A stretch of DNA of 64,000 nucleotides, from contig NC_084705.1 of the NCBI RefSeq assembly GCF_033807575.1, positions 15,184,019-15,248,018 of the forward strand, given 5' to 3'. Position numbers and translations under genes: made by a program. Positions 23,700 through 36,565 of the stretch are shown piece after piece (the stretch's first letter is position 1; every line of letters begins with the position of its first letter). The DNA comes from Cydia pomonella. Lineage: Eukaryota; Arthropoda; Insecta; Lepidoptera; Tortricidae. The notes below the pieces were generated by a model. The model searched no databases. It was not told where the DNA came from and saw nothing but the letters and a program-made list of their open reading frames with translations.

Positions 23700-24030
23700 A
23701 ATACATAGTACAGTAGGGCTAAGATGGTCGGCTCTTTATCATTTGTCACCATTCCTGTCAGGTTCTAACAAGTATGTAAGCATACGCCCTACTCATAGTG
23801 TTGTGTTCCTGCCGGTGAGTAAGGTTGCCAGAGCTCAACGAGGGGGGGGGGGCGGGTTTAAGGTCGGCAAAGCGCATGTAACTCCTCTGGAGTTGCAGGC
23901 GTACATAGGCTACGGGCTTACCATCAGGCGGGCCGTATGCTTGTTTGCCACTGACGTAATATAAAAAAAAAGAAAGTGACGGGCATAGTGAGAAGTGATA
24001 AAAATGGAACCATGCTGCCACTGCAGATTT
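23700..24030. mobile_element. Dispersed element split by a SINE-like insertion
   Basis: The left part (agatggtcggctctttatca ... caagtatgtaagcata) and right part (gaaagtgacgggcatagtga ... ccatgctgcca) look like one element interrupted between 23786 and 23973. Recognition of the element is from memory of moth repeats. Confidence 0.4.
23786..23973 (+). repeat. SINE-like element, long copy with A-run
   Basis: Runs from gccctactcatagtgttg to gacgtaatataaaaaaaaag, including a run of nine G after agctcaacga. Closely matches 62288-62470 and 12700-12885. Confidence 0.75.
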
Positions 24031-25850
24031 GTATTCTATAAAAAAAATAACACGGTTCGTCTTTATACAGCAATGTTTTTATTTTCACCTTAGACTTCAT
24101 TAGGTATGGTATAACCGGAAAATACGACACATTTATGCTTGTAATATTAACAAGGATTTAATGGGTATTTGACTATGACTAATGTATCAAGCTACCTATA
24201 TGTGAATACCCATTTTACTCATCCGTATCTCCATGTATAAGCAAGAGAGAATATTTAATTTTGCAGCTGAGTTTGCCGCAATACACAGGGGTGTAGGAAA
24301 GTGCTTTTCAGACCATAGTTTCTGGAGCTTAATAATTGCCCAATGAACATCTTTTTAACGTAAAAACTTAACGAGTATTCAAACATGTTGCGAAAACTCT
24401 ATGTGTAGGTAATAAATACTATAATCGATTACCGCGTAAGGAAGCTGCACAATGTGAACTAGCCTACGTGAGCGATGCCGTCGGTGCGGGTAATCCAATT
24501 TGAAAGTTGCGCTCGGTGAGGCACGCTCCCGTCATAATTAACTGTTGGTTGGGGACACCCAGTCGTGAATAAGTAAGCCCGCTGTGACGACCCTGCTCTG
24601 ATACAACTGCGAAAACACTCCGTGCAATGCAGATATTAAAGATGTACCTTCGAACGGAATTTTAGCGTAGCATAAAATATTTGCTTACTAGACGTAGCGA
24701 TTATTTCCTATAATCATAAGTTATGAATCTATTCTGAGAGTTGTATATTGTGTAGGTATTTCTTTTATATATCATTGCGGTCGGTGAAATGTAGAATTGT
24801 GTAATGCGTTGTTTTATTTTTCTAAAGTCTCTATGCACTCACACTAATAACGAGTTTGCATTGCAGTCTTGCATAACAAATAACTATCCAAGCCGCGGCA
24901 CCTTTAGTGAACAAGATTGCACTTCTATTTAATGTTCTAAAGTGCTCGAAAAATGGGTTAGCGTATTTTCTAAACGTGTGCAGCAAAAACGGACAGCAAT
25001 AAAACTCTCTTAAAAGTTTCTCCTTTATAGAAAAGGCTGCTTTATCTTTAGCGGCCGACAAAACGGGATTGTATCCTATCCTGGTTCTAAGACCTCATTG
25101 TAAAATGTGATGGCGTATCAATATACTATAGTAAACCTATAAATATCAAAGGTATAGGTAGACATATACGAGTATCACGCCAATAGAATTAATATTCTAT
25201 TGCAATTTGAGCTTTGGTTTCTAAATACGGAATCTGGATCAAAACTCTGGAATAAGTAAGAACGGGAAAGTTTCTTCTGTCTAAAAAGCCTTAAGGTAGT
25301 GTTCAGTATGTGCGGACGAAATTATAAAAATGATACCAAAATTTGATATTACTTGCAGTGCATTTAACTCGTGCCAGTAATGACCAGACTGCTACAATAC
25401 ACCTGCGCGCATTTTTGAGGCGATAGTCGCCGTTTTTGGTAGTAAACTCGTACTTTCTAGAAAATATATCTTTTTAACGGTTCAACGAAAACATATGAAT
25501 AATATATATATAAATTTATGTTTTGTGCCCAACATTTCTGACGTTTGACTTTTTCCTGTGACTCGTAGTTTCTCGATAAAAAAAATATTACGACAGGCCG
25601 TTTTACGACTAACTTTGCTTATTTCTACTAAACGGCTTACTCGATTAATTTATTTAGGTACACTTTTTGCATAAATATACTGCTAATGAGAATCATGTTG
25701 CACCCTGTACAATTAAGTTACAATATCACGCTTTTTTCGAGTTACATACACACGAAATGTCGAAAAATGTTAGATTTCTTAAAAAAAAATAATGTTTTAT
25801 TAATATTATGAAACGTTGCAATTGTAGTACCTGTTGAAACAAATAAAGCT
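24030..25850. other. No gene seen
   Basis: A GC-richer stretch at 24440-24620 has no open frame or RNA structure I can name. The minus-strand frame at 24831-25061 starts plausibly (MSAAKDKAAF) but resembles no family. Confidence 0.4.
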
Positions 25851-25998
25851 AGAGTCGGACCAAGCTAACTCTTCATTTGCAATGACACAGTGTGGCAATA
25901 TTGATTAATGACAATTTCTATGAAACCACGACGTTTACAATGAGTTGCCTTCACTTTGTTGTGGTCAAGTCGGTGTAAAGTTAGCTTAGTCAGATTCT
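25851..25998. mobile_element. MITE, AGAGTCGGACCAAG family, diverged
   Basis: Left agagtcggaccaagctaac and right gttagcttagtcagattct pair at 15 of 19 positions. Related ends occur at 49791-49944. Confidence 0.5.
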
Positions 25999-26714
25999 GC
26001 AAAAAAAATTAACTCTTGAATCAACAATTAAAGTCTATGACCATACTTATGACAATGTTTATTAATACCTTTATGCCGAGGTTTCACTATATAAACTGTG
26101 TCTGGCGTCTATGCGCCGATTTTGTCGCTTTGACCTTGCCGACTTTGTCGAGCGGACTATACTATAGGCTGCACACGGATCGATAGAAGTAACCTGTGGG
26201 ATAGGACATTTATTTGGGTTCTAGTTTTGGTACCGGTTGACATTGCAAGAAAAACACTGGTGTTTTCGCTATTTCTTATGTCAAGGTACATTTTGAGCGA
26301 TGTCTATTTTTTTAAGGAGAAAGTGAAAGCAGTTTGATAGAAGATGATAATGCTGACTTCTTCATCAGCCAAACCGAACCGTGTAATTTCATGTACGAAT
26401 TTAATTTATACGCAAAAAGTTCAATATACCTGTCCTTATAGGAGCCGTCTGCCTACCTATTCAGATACATGAAATAGGTCAGAAGTCGACTCTTTAAAAC
26501 GAACCATAACAGTTGAAACCATCTGAACGCTCGTTGACCCAGAGTGCCTAGACTGATGCCTCTACAATGAATCTCAAATGCATTCTAGGTGCGCTCCGCC
26601 AATCGAGGAATTGAAGTATGGCGGGATACCTCAACTGAGAGATAAATGAACGGCGCATTGCATTATGCTTCAATCCGATAACTGTGATAGATTTATCATG
26701 TTGTTCAAAGTGGA

Positions 26715-28333
26715 TTTAAATATTCATATTCATATTCATATTATTTATTCACAATATTTATAATATTACATGTCATAATAAGAAATAATAATAATAATTC
26801 GTATATAAGTGTACATTCGTAAAAGATCAACAACTAATAACTAACTAAACTAAAGCTCAACATTCAAAAATTCGTCATAACTGTAGAATGTGTGTTCGAG
26901 AAGCCAAGCCTTCAGTCTAGCCTTAAAACATTGCAGCGACGGTGACGAGGTGACTGTCTCCGGTAACCTGTTGTAAACAGTTGGACCCATTATGTGGGTC
27001 ACCTTATTAGACCTTGCAAGTCTACGTTTTACTGGGACAAGTTGTTTAGGGTTACGCAGCGTGCGGGCAGAGTCGGCGCGTTTTTTATATAGAGTCAGGT
27101 TGGTATACACGTAAATAGCGAATTGTTGTATCACTATTGACGGCAAAGTCAATATACCTAGTTCTTTAAAATACGCTTTCGCGGAGGTATCCTGGCTAAC
27201 CTGTGCCACGCACCGCACGGCTCTTTTTTGAAGACGGAAAACGCGCTGCCAGTCCGCAGCGCGCCCCCATAGCTCCGCGCCATACTGTAGCACCGAATGA
27301 ATTGTCGCAAAGTAGCAACTTCGTACGACATGCCGTGGTACGACCCGCGCCAGGCGGCGAAGGGCAAAACATGCACCACCCAGTTTACCACACAACTGGT
27401 CGATATGGGTCATCCAGATTAACTTACGGTCTATTTGAAACCCTAAGAAAGTAGTGAACTCAACCTGCTCCACTTTGATGCCGTCAGCTTGGATCTGAAG
27501 TGCCCTTGGCGTCCGACCTCCAACGTGAAAGTGCAAAAAGTGCGTTTTGGAAAGGTTAAGCGCCAAACCATTCGACTTAAACCACTTAGATAGCTGATCC
27601 GCAGCATCATTGAGGCGTGTCTCCAAGCTGTCTATATTTGGTGCTGATATAATGCCAGCGACGTCATCCGCGTACATTAAAATGTCGGCGGATGTTATCG
27701 CTTCGGGAGATCGTTTAGTAATAATGAAAAAATAATATTAGACACTGACGAGCCTTGGGCGACACCCATGGATGTAGCCAACGGATCTAACCTGACTTGA
27801 CCCCCGTCCCCTACCACGACTTGAGATCTGCCCCGGAGAATGTCAGTGAAGAGGCCGTGCGCATTGCCACATATACCATAGTGCAGTAGTTTTGCGCCAA
27901 TTACGCCGTGATCTGCCACGTCAAACGCCTTGGAAAGGTCACAGCAAAGCATTGCAACCTGCTGTTTCCCCTCCAACGCGTCGAAGATTTTGCGCACAGC
28001 CTCGCGCGCTAAGTCGGTCGTACAGCGTCCTGATCTGTATGCGTATTGTCGATCGGATAATGCGTTTGTTGCATCGAGGAACGCTGTTAACCGAGAGCAT
28101 AATCCGTTCTCCAACACTTTAGCGATGCAGGGTATAATAGAGACTGGCCTGTGCCCATCAATATTCTCTCTTTTCCCTTTGCCCTTAAAGAGTGGAGAGA
28201 TCTTACTAACCTTCAGAGGGTTGGGGTAGGATCCTTCTTTAAGGCATGTGTTGTACAAATGCGTTAGGGCGGGTGTGACGGTATGAACAATAGAAAGTAA
28301 TAAATCCATCGAAAGTAACAAATAACTGGGCAA
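26715..28333 (-). pseudogene. Non-LTR retrotransposon reverse transcriptase (CR1/Jockey-like), one frameshift
   Basis: Copies element RNA into DNA at the target nick in intact relatives. Part 1 (27695-28333) holds the fingers and palm: SPLFKGKGKRENIDGHRPVS, CCDLSKAFDVADHG (catalytic aspartate) and GVAQGSSVSNIIFSLLLND. Part 2 (26850-27677) holds MYADDVAG (catalytic YADD), FLGFQIDRKLIWMTHID and a thumb/C-terminal region to the stop at 26850. One frameshift near 27690 separates them; otherwise about 490 codons are open. The endonuclease domain is missing (5' truncation near 28333). The 3' end after the stop is AT-rich and ends in a tatgaa repeat tail at 26720-26745. Codon use is GC-richer than the flanks, suggesting a fairly recent insertion. 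Confidence 0.85.
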
Positions 28334-28734
28334 TATGTGTTTTGTAGAAAAAAGTGCTTGTTTAATTGCACCTAACTACTTTACCTATTATTGTGTCACA
28401 AATATAACACAATTGAAGTGGGTGACAGTACTTACTAAAGAATAGGTCTTACAATTTCAATTGATGCTAATGGGATGAAATATAATTGGAAATAGTAGAT
28501 TGTGTCACAATCGTACATTACATCGTCGTGAGCATAGTAAGGATTCAAGTGTCAAGGTAGAAACAATTTTGCTACCATGGGACTCATACTACTTTTTAAA
28601 TCACTTATGAGGAAATTATTATGTTTCAAAATGTATAGCTACAAAAATAGTATACACGTAATCGAATATAAAAAAAATTGTAATTCATTAGGTACATACT
28701 ATTTTCATATTTCATGGTGATACATGAAAATGAA

Positions 28735-29088
28735 CGACGCCCCACACTATAGGGTTGAACCGAGTCGTAAAATAAAAACTAGAAGACAAACAAATTTTCA
28801 GGGTGGCTCCCCTCTACGGAAAGTGGGGATGTTTTTTTTCGGTTCAACCTTTTAGTGTGAGGTATAGGTCTTTCAAAACTAATAAAAATATTCGCGAAAC
28901 ATTTTTTGGTAAAAGTGATATTTTTGAAATAATCGATCTGAAAGAAAAAAAAATGTCTTTCCCCCCTCTACTTCCCCTAACTTCTGAACCATGAGTCCAA
29001 AAAATATGCAAAAAAAATCGTGAAAGTAAAGCTTAGTAAAGACATTCAAGGAAAACTATACCGAACCTGATCGGTCTAAACATTTTTG
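28735..29088 (+). repeat. GGTTCC-group repeat fragment
   Basis: Holds ctacggaaagtggggatg, a C-rich tract, ctgaaccatgagtccaaaaa and cgtgaaagtaa, matching phrases at 60-140 and 47275-47345. It abuts the next retrotransposon piece directly. Confidence 0.5.
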
Positions 29089-29089
29089 G

Positions 29090-30066
29090 GTTTTTGTTTG
29101 TTTTTATTTGTCCACATGATTGGGTTGAATTTCCTTCCTCTTTATTGTTTATGCAGTTTCTAGTGTCTATTTTGGATGGAGGGTTTTGGTCATTTTCCCC
29201 CACGGGGACCAGCCGGCTTGGGGGAGGATGTTTAGTTTGTTTTAGTATGTGTTCTGTTGGTGCTTGGATGGATTTCCGGTTTAATATGTTTTTTCTTATT
29301 AGTTTTTTGGAGTTGGTCCAGTTATGGGTTGGGTCAATGGTCTTGACAGGTACTCCTTCATACTGTTTCTGTTTATCCTCTTGGGCTCCTCCCTTATTTC
29401 GGTCTCCCTGGATTTGCCTTGATTCTGTGGTGACACAGTGTTATCACGCTTTCTTTTTTCACGGAGATTTTCAGGTTTTTCAGTTACTATCAGTTTGTCG
29501 AAACGCAGATAAGCCTGTTTACCCTTTTTTATTTCTTCCTTTTGTTGCGCTCTGAGTTGTTTCCTTTTATTCAGTATGTCTTTTGGGTAATCTTCGCTAA
29601 TATAAATATTTTTTGGTAAAAGTCTTTTATTTTTAAATAGCTCGAATTTTCTCCATGCAAGGGTAACTGAAATAAGGATAGGTCTATGTTTGTCTTTATC
29701 AGGCTTCCCTAGTCTACGTACATTACTTAGTTCCCATTTGTCCCATTTCTCAATGTTTGCTTGCTCATTTGCAGTGTTAAGGGTTTGTAGTACTTCCTCC
29801 AAAAGTTGTGTATGGTCTCTCTCCGTTTCCTCTATACCATATATTATTATATTATTTTTCTTTTGCTCTAATTCCATATGCTGTATTTTATTTTTCAGGG
29901 TGACAACCTCTTTTTTTAGTTCTTGATTTTCCGCAATAAGTGGTTTAAGTTTGTCGTCTATAGTGGCCGAAATATTGTCCGTAATGGTTTTTGTAATGCT
30001 TTCTGTTTGTTTTGTAAACTGCTCTTCAAGTTTTGCCATGATATTGTCCATAATCTGATTTTCCAT
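29090..30066 (-). pseudogene. Retrotransposon ORF1-type protein, 3'-truncated
   Basis: Frame 29299-30066 gives 255 codons from an ATG. An N-terminal heptad-like coiled coil (IAENQELKKEVVTLKNK) is followed by KKNNIIIYGIEE, SNVRRLGKPDKDKHRPILIS and NIYISEDYPKDILNKRKQLR. I recognise this as the N-terminal nucleic-acid-binding protein that precedes the endonuclease-RT of a non-LTR family common in moths and other insects. A continuation in another frame runs to about 29090, then the element stops: no endonuclease or RT follows. Start chosen at the only ATG ahead of the coiled coil. Confidence 0.7.
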
Positions 30067-30420
30067 TATGTCTACAATTGCGAGGTCTTAACCGAAACAG
30101 CGGGTAAGTAGCTAATGCTTTTGACAGCTGTCGGAAGTTTATAGTATTTTTCGTGTGGCAGCCCCAGCTGTCAACGTCAATCTTCGACAATCTATATGTA
30201 GCTTCTGTTATACTTATATATATGGTACTCTTAGTATTTCACTGTTTTTTCGCGATAATTACGTTTATTTCTCACTAATAACACTTTAATCCTACTTCGG
30301 GTAGTTGGATTCGTATGTATTCGTAGTATTTTCACCGGATTTTGAGGAATTTACGGCACTTTTGATTAATTTCGAGGAGACTAGCGAACACGCGTCTGAC
30401 TTTTGACAGATCGGAACCGG
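30067..30420 (-). repeat. Probable 5' UTR of the ORF1-bearing retrotransposon
   Basis: Lies directly upstream of the ORF1 ATG on the minus strand, is GC-richer than what follows, and contains no open frame. Its outer border near 30420 (cggttccgatctgtcaaaag on the minus strand) is a guess from the composition change and A-run. Confidence 0.35.
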
Positions 30421-31330
30421 AAAAAAAAAATGAATTAACGAACATCAATTATTGACACTTCAATCGTCAACTTTTTTTTGTTAAAAAAAACTTTGCAAGA
30501 TACGGCCCGAATTGCGGATACTACTATTTGTCAACTATAGTAGAGATCGTTTAAAGTCGTTAAGTAGAATTATTTACTGCGTAACAATTGCGTAAATTTG
30601 TATAAGTATATTGTTTTGATTGTATAATAAAATACGTAAAATATGGTATTTTTATTAAATTTTAAACTTTTATTTCATTAAGTAATTAATTATTACGAAT
30701 GAAGACTCGTAGGGTGTTTTGGACCGATGCGGTCTGACTTATTTCGGGGGTCTATTATAAACCGTCAATATATCGTAGAATTACGTATGCACTTTTTTGT
30801 CTCTTTCTTTTTGAAATGACGTGAAAGGGACAAAGACAATAGAATCCAAATACTCCGAACTTGTATTAGGCCCCGCACGTTGAAATGACATTCGAATATG
30901 AAGGTCACTTGAATGTTATTTTGTCTCACTCAGCAAAATCGCATTTTGCTCACTGTTTTTAAGCAGCAAATTACCCTTGTTCCAGCTGCTGACGTGAAAA
31001 ATAAATTATCTATCATTGACGCATACTACGTTTACTTTGAAAATAATATAACATCATGCGGCAGTTGCGATATTTGAACATAACATTTTATCGATTTGAT
31101 CTCCATCCGTCGAATAGAAAATACGAAGTTTTTAATTTTTTTTTTATTGGCTATTTGTCGATTTTGTTCGCGCCTTTGCCTTGCGCGCGCATTGGAATCG
31201 TGCTTAAAAAAAATAACGCGCCAACCATTTTCCGTATTTGCCATAAAATTTGAATAGCTTTGCATGTTTTTAGTTTATATATTGACGAAAATTTCACACA
31301 TAAAATTGACGCTGCCAGTAATACTAATAG
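30421..31330. other. No gene seen
   Basis: AT-rich. A small hairpin agcaaaatcgcattttgct sits at about 30943. Opposed frames at 31032-31372 have no family features. Confidence 0.4.
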
Positions 31331-31719
31331 AGGCAAGAGCCGAGAACGATAGCCTTTTACCATCAAAATCATTGGCGGCGTATGAAACTTTTCTATGGAA
31401 TATCAGCAAAAACGTCTAGTCTTTCTTGGAAAACGTGTTGGTAGCTTACTTCAATGAACTGGCGAATAAGTGCCTGCAAGCCCAGCACGCTTTGGTGCAA
31501 TTATTCGATGTTAAAACTGTAAGCCACCATTTTGAAAATTGTACTTTTACTGTTTTGACAAAAAAAATCTAATTTATAAGTTTTGTTTTTTCCTCGCAAG
31601 TGTATTGAAAAACGTCGTATGAAACGCGTTTGCTATGGTCATTACACACATCGGCTTTCTTATTGACAATATCGCCTCGTGTGTATTGACCAACGTAACA
31701 CACTTGTATCATAATGTAC
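31330..31719. mobile_element. Unfilled relative of the element at 17410
   Basis: Continuous match to both halves of 17427-19313, including gttggtagcttacttcaat joined directly to ctggcgaataagtgcc at about 31455. The right terminal repeat (cttgtatcataatgtac) is intact; the left one is missing or diverged. Confidence 0.75.
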
Positions 31720-34186
31720 TATTTTCATCCAATCGATTTCGGAAAAGTTACTCGTACACACTTTATTACACAAAAAAATTGTATTTGTACTATGAGGTTA
31801 GTAAATACCTATTGAAATTTTACCTGTGATTTAATACAATAAGCACGAATAATTAATGTTTGTAGTGTAGCAGTCAGCACATTTTTGCTTCTCATTTCAG
31901 TTATTAAATTTTAACGTTAAATAGTATTATATACCTGCAGGCAATTCATAGCTGTCGCGTAAGCAATTCTACCTTTTTGCTTAACAACCTCTACGTGCGG
32001 AAACACCAAATGTAAAATATTTACACACACGCTGTATATTTGTGTTCCTTTGTGGGAGTTTATTGTAGGTATTCCGAGAAAAAAACAAACTCTGTGAAAT
32101 AATTAGGTCCCAATGAACGGTTAGAATCAGGTCAGTTTTTCACTTGTGTGTAACTTGGATAAAGTTAGGTTTTACTTGGAATTTTATTAATGGAAGCAAA
32201 AGCCTATTGTACCTTACTCTTCTGCCATAGTTATTGAAATCCTTTAGTCGCTGCTACGAAAAATGACGCTTTCGTATTTTAATATGACCTGAAATCTGTT
32301 TTGGCCGGTAACATTCCTTCGGCGTTATTTATACTCAGTGTTCATTCGATTCACAGAATAAGGCAATGGCTTGGCCCTAACAGATAGTTTAACACGTTTC
32401 AATGCACATGCACCTGTGTAGGCAATGCTATCTATCTATTTCGAACATTCGTTCCCTTGTCGGTGCTGATATTCCCGTCGCTTACAGAGCGTATGCGAAA
32501 AATCGTATCCAAAAAACAAAACTTTTACCTCTCCATACTTAAACTATCTTAAGCTACAGTCTGTATTTCTAGTTTACAGATTTCTTAAATATGAATGTAT
32601 ATAATTTGCAAAATATGCACAAAAAAAGACAGTTGCCTAGCTAGTATCTTGGACGCCGAACACAAGTTAACCCGAAGAGGCGACACCGACAGGGATATCT
32701 CTGAGTGTAGTAAAATTAGCTTCGGTTTGTTTGCATGCTCTGTATAAACAAACAAAAGTGTGTCTGTACTAACTAAACGGATCATTTAAGCGTGGACCTT
32801 TTTGCATTAAGATTTACAAAGCGCCTATTAACTGTGAGGACCATGGTATAAGAGAGAGCCCTTTGCAAGCGCATCTCGTCGGGTGAAGCACAAACTGTAC
32901 AGAGTTGTCTAAGAAAAAATATTCTTGTTAAGTAAATTCTCTTACTGAGCATTTTTCCAGTAAAGATTCTTCTGTTTTCTTCTTTAAATTTATATAGACC
33001 AACTAAACTAATCTTGAAATGTACTGTTGCTCTAAGAACAGCTGCCGAATGCCACTCACTCTCTCATTCAAACGACATTACTGAAACGACAATATGCTTA
33101 AAATTACTTTCATTATAAAATCAGTAATTTATCCGAAATATGCAAACGCTCTTGTAGGCTTAGTTCATTTCAGAGAGGAAAGCGGGCCTCACGAAGCTAA
33201 ATAATTAATTTGTTTGCACATACAAGTAGGTACGTGTACTTGCGGCTCGCAGCGGGGCTGTTGAAAATTTAAAACGGAGCGCGCGATCCGCGGCCTAAAG
33301 GCGGTTATGGCCTGCGTTCATGCCAGGTCTAAGAGGTGTGCTTTAACACCGACCGACGCGACTCCCAGTCTCAAAAAAATGACTAGCGCTATACCGTACC
33401 GAACAGAAGCTACTGATCCCCCAGTAATTGTAACATATAATTCATTGGCTATTTGGCTTGCGCGATCGTAAGCGTACCTACGTTCAACTTTTTTACTACA
33501 ATTAGGCAACGGAATCTAAGTTGAAGTTTTCGGATTGCTGAAGCCCATCCTCCAAGTATAACTTACGTTACGTTACAGTGTAATAGGCGGCTGAGCAATC
33601 TTTTCAAATATGTAATGGAAGTTAAATAGGCTCGTTTGAATTTATGCCTCGTTTATTCTAATGGGTTTGTTTAATAATGTTATCAATTTCATATTGCGAA
33701 CGAAATCGGTTTGAACATTATTTTAAAATATTTTTTATGACATGTAAAGTGTTGGAAACTCTAAAATTTAAGTTTTGTTAAATAACTATGCAAATTTTGG
33801 GAAACTGGCAATCATTATAATATATGGTATGGGTATGTCATGAAATAGGTCTTTTAAAATGAATAGTGCTCCTCAATAATAACTCATAATGATTTTCGAA
33901 GATAATCGCTCCAAGGGCCGAAAACATGTGTCACCCTAGCATTGGAAAAAAATCGTAAAATTAATCTCAAGATCGTAAAATTAGTCTATATCAATATAGA
34001 CTTTCAATGAAAACTATTTGGAACATGATTGGTCTGTTTTAAAATACCTATTCGCAAAAAGTAATTCCTTCTCAGCGAAAGGACGTATCTAAGTGCTGCG
34101 AAGATTGCCCTTTCGGTTAATTTGGTTGTTATAAATTATAAATATGACTGTCTGTAGGTAGGTACTAGTTGCAATAAGCCACTTTT
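31720..34186. other. No gene seen
   Basis: AT-rich with no recognisable coding region. A GC-richer patch at 33235-33510 has a minus-strand frame without family similarity. 33885-34045 holds a scrap of the GGTTCC-group repeat (gataatcgctcc). Confidence 0.4.
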
Positions 34187-34912
34187 TAGGGTTCCGTAGC
34201 CAAATGGCAAAAAACGGAACCCTTTTATAGATTCGTCATGTCCGTCTGTCTGTCCGATTATGTCACAGCCACTTTTTTCCGAAACTAAAAGAGCTATACT
34301 GTTCAAACTTGGTAAGTAGATGTATTCTATGAACCGCATTAAGATGTTTACACAAAAATAGAAAAAAAAACAATAAATTTTGGGGGCTCCCCATACTTAG
34401 AACTGAAACTCAAAAAAACTTTTTTCATCAAACCCATACGTGTGGGGTATCTATGGATAGGTCTTTAAAAATGATATTGAGGTTTCTAATATCATTTTTT
34501 TTTTAAACTGAATAGTTTGCGCAAGAGACACTTCCGAAGTGGTAAAATGTGTCCCCCCCCCCCCCCCCCCGTAACTTCTAAAATAACAGAATGAAAAATC
34601 AAAAAAAAAAATGCAAACTTCCACTGAAAATTAGTTTGAACGAGATCTAGTAAGTATTTTTTTTAATACGTCATAAAATTTAAAAAGAAATATTTTTTTC
34701 ATCAAACCCATACGTGTGGGGTATCTATGGATAGGTCTTCAAAAATGATATTTAGGTTCTTAATATCATTTTTTTCTAAACTGAATAGTTTGCGCGAGAG
34801 ACACTTCCAAAGTGAAAAAATGTTTGTCCCCCCCCCCCCCCCCTTTTTAACTTTGACGGACTGCCAACTACGGAACTCTACACTGACCAAGACCCGATAT
34901 ACACTTCGGGTT
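34187..34912 (+). repeat. GGTTCCGTA-family element with two poly-C tracts
   Basis: Starts agggttccgtagccaaatgg, ends tacggaactctacactgacc. It has the doubled internal segment (34430-34660 and 34700-34860) with C-runs of 18 (34553-34570) and 16 (34828-34843). Frames on both strands (34136-34993) are by-products. Confidence 0.7.
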
Positions 34913-35976
34913 AAAGAATATTTTTATTTTCTCAAAAAGAAATTTACATTTCACTTAAATGAGAAACATTTTTCTATCAAATTTGATGAATAGGTACATA
35001 GAATTCATAATTATTATTTATACATTTCGTAGATAAAGTATTTAAGTTTTACAAATGTTTGGTTCAACAAACATGCATTAATATAATACGATAAACGTAA
35101 ACAATACTATTACAGATTTATTTCTAAGTACTAAAGCATGCAGTATCACTAAAATTACATGGTTTGTAATTAAAGTAATTATCATAATTAAACACTTGGC
35201 CGCTGTTTTTCTTCAAAATCCAAAATTTACTTCGAAACTATCAACATATTGCGTCATCAGAAATTATTGTCAGTTACAAACTAGAATAGGTAGAAATAAT
35301 TTACTTCTAAATATGAGTTATCAGATTTTATTACAGTATCACATTTTATTTTTCTGCGGACCGCTAAGCTGAATATGTGTCTACAGTATCGATGCCTCTC
35401 TCTAAATAATAAACGAAGCGGTCCAGAGAAAAACGATAAATCACACTCATCGGTCATAATAACTACGGAGTGGACTGCTGAGTTGGTTAGAAGTTTGGAA
35501 CGGAATCAACGTGGTCCCTGGGGTTTTAGATACTCTTTGTGTTTGTGTGTGTGGATCTAGAGTAGGCAAGGACGCGTCTTGGGAATGTGAATTTAAACCC
35601 TATACAATTTATTGCAGTATACATTAAAAAGACGCTACATCTTTCAGTTGGGTAGGTAGTTTATATATAGATAGAATAGAACCCCGTAACAGTGAACTTG
35701 TCGTTATCTATCAATTTTTGATGTACTTATATTTCTAAAGATTGAGTACTACCAGTGACATAACGTCTTCAGAACTCGATTCCCGTCGGCTTTCTTAATT
35801 TTTGAACAGTCGAGTACTTTTCTTATAGCTCAATATAGAAAAGAGTAGACAAATAGATAAGCAATCTAATGCAACTTATTCGCTACGCAGCTACGGGAAA
35901 ACGAATAAGATCGGATGAATATAGCAGAGAGCAACCTGTGGGTCTTTATTATTGTTAAGCATACTACAATAAGTTT
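34913..35976. other. No gene seen
   Basis: AT-rich. The short frame at 35375-35560 has no family features. Confidence 0.4.
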
Positions 35977-36107
35977 TTTTAACCCATTCAGCGCTAATCA
36001 CGGCACGTTGTCGTTTTGCCTCCACCATGCATTTCCGCTACATATCGGGAATTCCATGTTATCGGCTACGACGTGGCGCTACTACCGTAGCTCAGCGGTG
36101 AATGTAT
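35977..36107 (+). mobile_element. TTAA-flanked MITE (piggyBac-like), copy 1
   Basis: Begins TTAACCCATTCAGCGCTAA and ends CAGCGGTGAATGTATTAA, with TTAA at both borders as piggyBac-type transposases leave. No transposase. Opposite in orientation to the copy at 36433. Confidence 0.6.
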
Positions 36108-36432
36108 TAATTATGCCTATACTTAACCACAGCTACTTTCATAACATAAGTTCAGTGAAAAAGGTAAAGACACCTCTTGAGTTAAATTCAGTGAAGCTGT
36201 TTAGACTTTAATCGTGACAGAGTACTTAAGACTTACAAACCAGTCGAACAACATTACCATCGCTCCTCCGTCAGTCGGATATAACATCGAGTCTTATAAA
36301 TGAGGACTTTTAAAACTCTACTTTTACCAGCACTAGCGGGTTCCTGAAAGTACGTGCCCGCAATGCAGGATGGGCACGTGTAGACAAACTTCTAATGTTG
36401 CTGCCAAATATAACGCATTGCGCCTAGCATTT

Positions 36433-36565
36433 TTTAACACATTCACCGCTGAACTACGGTCGTAGCTCTACGTCGTAGCCGATAACAAGGGTTTCCCGGA
36501 ATATGTAGCGAAAATGCTTCGTAGAGGCAAAACCACGAATCGTGATTAGCGCTGAATGGGACGTT
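36433..36565 (-). mobile_element. TTAA-type MITE, copy 2, inverted
   Basis: Reverse complement of the copy at 35977 with moderate divergence: cattcaccgctgaac ... gattagcgctgaatggg. TTAA is kept only at the left border (ttttttaacacattc). Confidence 0.6.

Noticed and set aside
24831..25061. 76-codon minus-strand frame starting MSAAKDKAAF
   Set aside because: No domain, no splice context, no polyadenylation signal; composition fits chance in a long non-coding stretch.
27158..28229. Additional frames on both strands within the RT region
   Set aside because: Antisense or off-frame shadows of the reverse transcriptase.
29094..30111. Plus-strand frames of 60-150 codons
   Set aside because: They are the antisense of the retrotransposon ORF1, whose minus-strand frame carries the recognisable protein.
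33318..33509. 63-codon minus-strand frame in a GC-richer patch
   Set aside because: No family similarity and no transcript features; the GC content is not enough to support a gene.
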